Shown: positions 56,901 through 59,900 of the stretch, one piece after another
Layout of the letters: each line of letters starts with the position of its first letter
Position numbering within the stretch: the first letter of the stretch is position 1
Source of the DNA: Pardosa pseudoannulata
Lineage: Eukaryota; Arthropoda; Arachnida; Araneae; Lycosidae
Length of the DNA: 64,000 bases
NCBI GenBank assembly: GCA_032207245.1
Contig: CM063503.1
Coordinates: 59,926,776-59,990,775, forward strand
Direction: 5' to 3'
Position numbers and translations under genes: made by a program
The notes under the pieces: model-generated
The model's database searches: none
What the model was told of the DNA's origin: nothing
Seen by the model: only the letters and a program-made list of their open reading frames with translations

Positions 56901-59900
56901 TTACATTTTAATAAAATAACTTACAGATTTATGTAAATATGATCGATTATACTATGCAGTATAGTATTAATATTTGGAACATGTTAATTATCTTAAATCA
57001 AAGTGTTTTATAACTTGCACGGTGTCTGTAAGTAGTAGTATGCTTCAAATATAATTTGAATTTCTTCTCTTTTCATATTAAAAGGTAAAACGAATGTCTT
57101 AAAACCACTTTGATCTCTAAAAGTTTCGCTTAGTTATCAAATAAAGCAAGATGGGTTAATTATTTTGTCTCTCTATAAATTGCTTGTAAATAAATATAGG
57201 CTCTGAACATAAAATTGATTTAATGCTAAAGAATGTATTAGAAAATCGGAGAATATTTATTTAATTATTAATTAACGTCGGGGTCACTCAAAATCAATTT
57301 GATAGATGATTTGTATTAACCTTTAACTATTTGGTTGGAGCTCTACGGTCTACTTTTTTGCTACACGAGGGTTAATGAGACTGGGATAATGCTGAAAGCC
57401 GATTCTGAACAGCTACGAATATCCATGCCGTGGGATTAAAACCCAAAAACTCCCTTATTGTGAAGAAAAGCTGTTACTACTGTGACTGTTTGAGAATATT
57501 TGAGCTGTTACTACTGTGACTATTTGAGTCATTGTGAATCTTTCCAATTGTTCTTTTCAACTTATTTTTTTAATTGCTTTAAAACCAGGTAAGTGATCTC
57601 GATAGCACTCACGCTGTAGGAAAATACTAAAAATATCACGGATCAGTTATGATTTAGAAAGTTAAAAAAGCTTAGCGATGGAATCTGCGATACCGCACAA
57701 CAGCAGTTAATGGTAGAAATTAAGCTATAAGTGCTTGCAAAATAAACAAGAAACGTTTATTAATAGTAAAAATATACCAACGTATAATATATACAAAACA
57801 AAGAAAGCATATTAGACAACATTTTTTGAAGCTTAACAATCATTTCAGTGTAAGAAAACAAATTCACTCATTGGCCGAAATTTTGAGTGTGAAAACAAAT
57901 TAGGTCACTCCAGCAATATCTGTCCCTCAATTTCTAGGATGAGTCTACTAATTGTGTACACTAGGGATATTTTATGAAACATTAGACTTTCAAAAAGATT
58001 TAATCGCAGCCAAACTCTGTTATCTTGCGGTGAACGTTTTCAGACATTGAAAGTATACATCCGATTTAATTTTTCTCTAGGATTCATTTTGCTGATCTTA
58101 AGGAATATATATCAACATGTTACTGGGTTTTAAAGATTGTGCATCAACATATGGTATTCTTTAGATTTAAATAGACCCAAAAATGTCGAATTGGTACTCT
58201 AACGCACTATTGCATACATCCGAGCAAAACATAGCAAACTATTTAGCTAGTATGTGTATTTTTTCTCCATATCATACGTCCGCCTTTAAAGCTCATATTC
58301 TTTTAAAATTTTAGGTTGATATATATGGAACATGTCAGCCGCATACAATTATAAGGCAACATTTGGATTATGGACATTGGTACGATAGAAATAAACTCAC
58401 TCTTAAAGAAGTCACCAACTGCCAATATATTGCATGTATGTGTCCAACAGCTGGAAGTTGTTCAATTAATTCAAGACTCCAGGTACCATTTCTTCCGTAT
58501 TTGATGGTTCAAAATATATGTCCTTTTCATATTATTAAAAATAATCTTCATAGGATTCAAACTGTTATAATTTGTAACTAATTTGAAGATTGTTGTAGAT
58601 GTATTAAGGAGTTTTAATCGTGCATGTGTGTGTAATGAATCGTAATGAATTTAGAGAAACTCGGTTCCTCAGCAATATAAATACTTTTTGGAAAACTTTG
58701 TATGATACAAAAGGTATTTATAAAAACTATTCTCAGATTGAAGTGTACCTTTAAATAAGTTTTTAGTTTATACTGTTTACCCATAATCATAAACTCTGCT
58801 AGCGTCTTTGATTGCCGTAAATTATTTTTGTTTTCAAATAATTCCTTTCGATTTTCACTTAGTATTTGTAGTTTTAGTTTTCAGTTTTTTAAAGTAGACA
58901 AAACTATTAGCTCGTGATTTACATAATTTATATCAATAAGTCATGCTTCTCCCCAGCAATAATATACATAAAACACACACACGTAACATAAAACGGACAC
59001 AGAGTAACTGTTACATGTAATCCCACACGGGTCTTATTGAATCACTGATTCGTATATGTTAAAGGATATTCATTGGATGCCCACAAGCTAGATTTAAGCT
59101 TCCAATAATATATAGAAACCACTGTTACAGATACACGTTCCTATAAGCATGTTTCATTCTGTTGTGGTGTAGTACATTGTATTGTCATTTCAAAGACATT
59201 GATAACCCAAAGTTGCTTTACATTACTTTTAATTATAATATAATACCACTGTTCTATATTACAATGTTCAAAATTAGAACAAACGACAAGAAAATATGCA
59301 AAAAATATATATAAAAAATTAAAAAGTAAAAGAAGCACTCCACGTGCTACGCCTCAAAAAAAAAAAAAAAAAAAAAATTGCCAATGTCCAAGAAAAAGCT
59401 GCATTCTTTACCTTCCTTCTTTCGACTCAGGCAACCCTATACTTTTTCCATTATCCTGTTCGTTGTTCCATTGTCCTTTTTACAATGCGTCCTTTTCCGG
59501 CTCTGCCCAGAAGGACCGGGACTCCAAGGATGGTCCTGAATCGCCTCCTGGAGACCAATCACAATTCTCCAAAACTTGGTGAAGTTTAAGTGCAATTATT
59601 TTCACTGGCCACACCACACGCTTCCTGGAGTTGCGAAAAAAACTTGGGCATTCAACCCACAACGTGTGAGTGCGGCGAGCAAATCAGTTTCGCAAACCTA
59701 AACATAGCTGCACTCTCACACATTCTTTTCTTTTTTTAAGAGGATTTTGTTTAGTTTGACATTGAGAGCTTGAAAATATAATAGACGTATTGCATGTAAT
59801 ATAAAATATTCACTGTTGAGCAAATATTAAATCTTTTAAGATGGCATAGCTTTAATATTATGAATTTATTGGACCTGTATTTTCATAAAGAAGTATTTTG

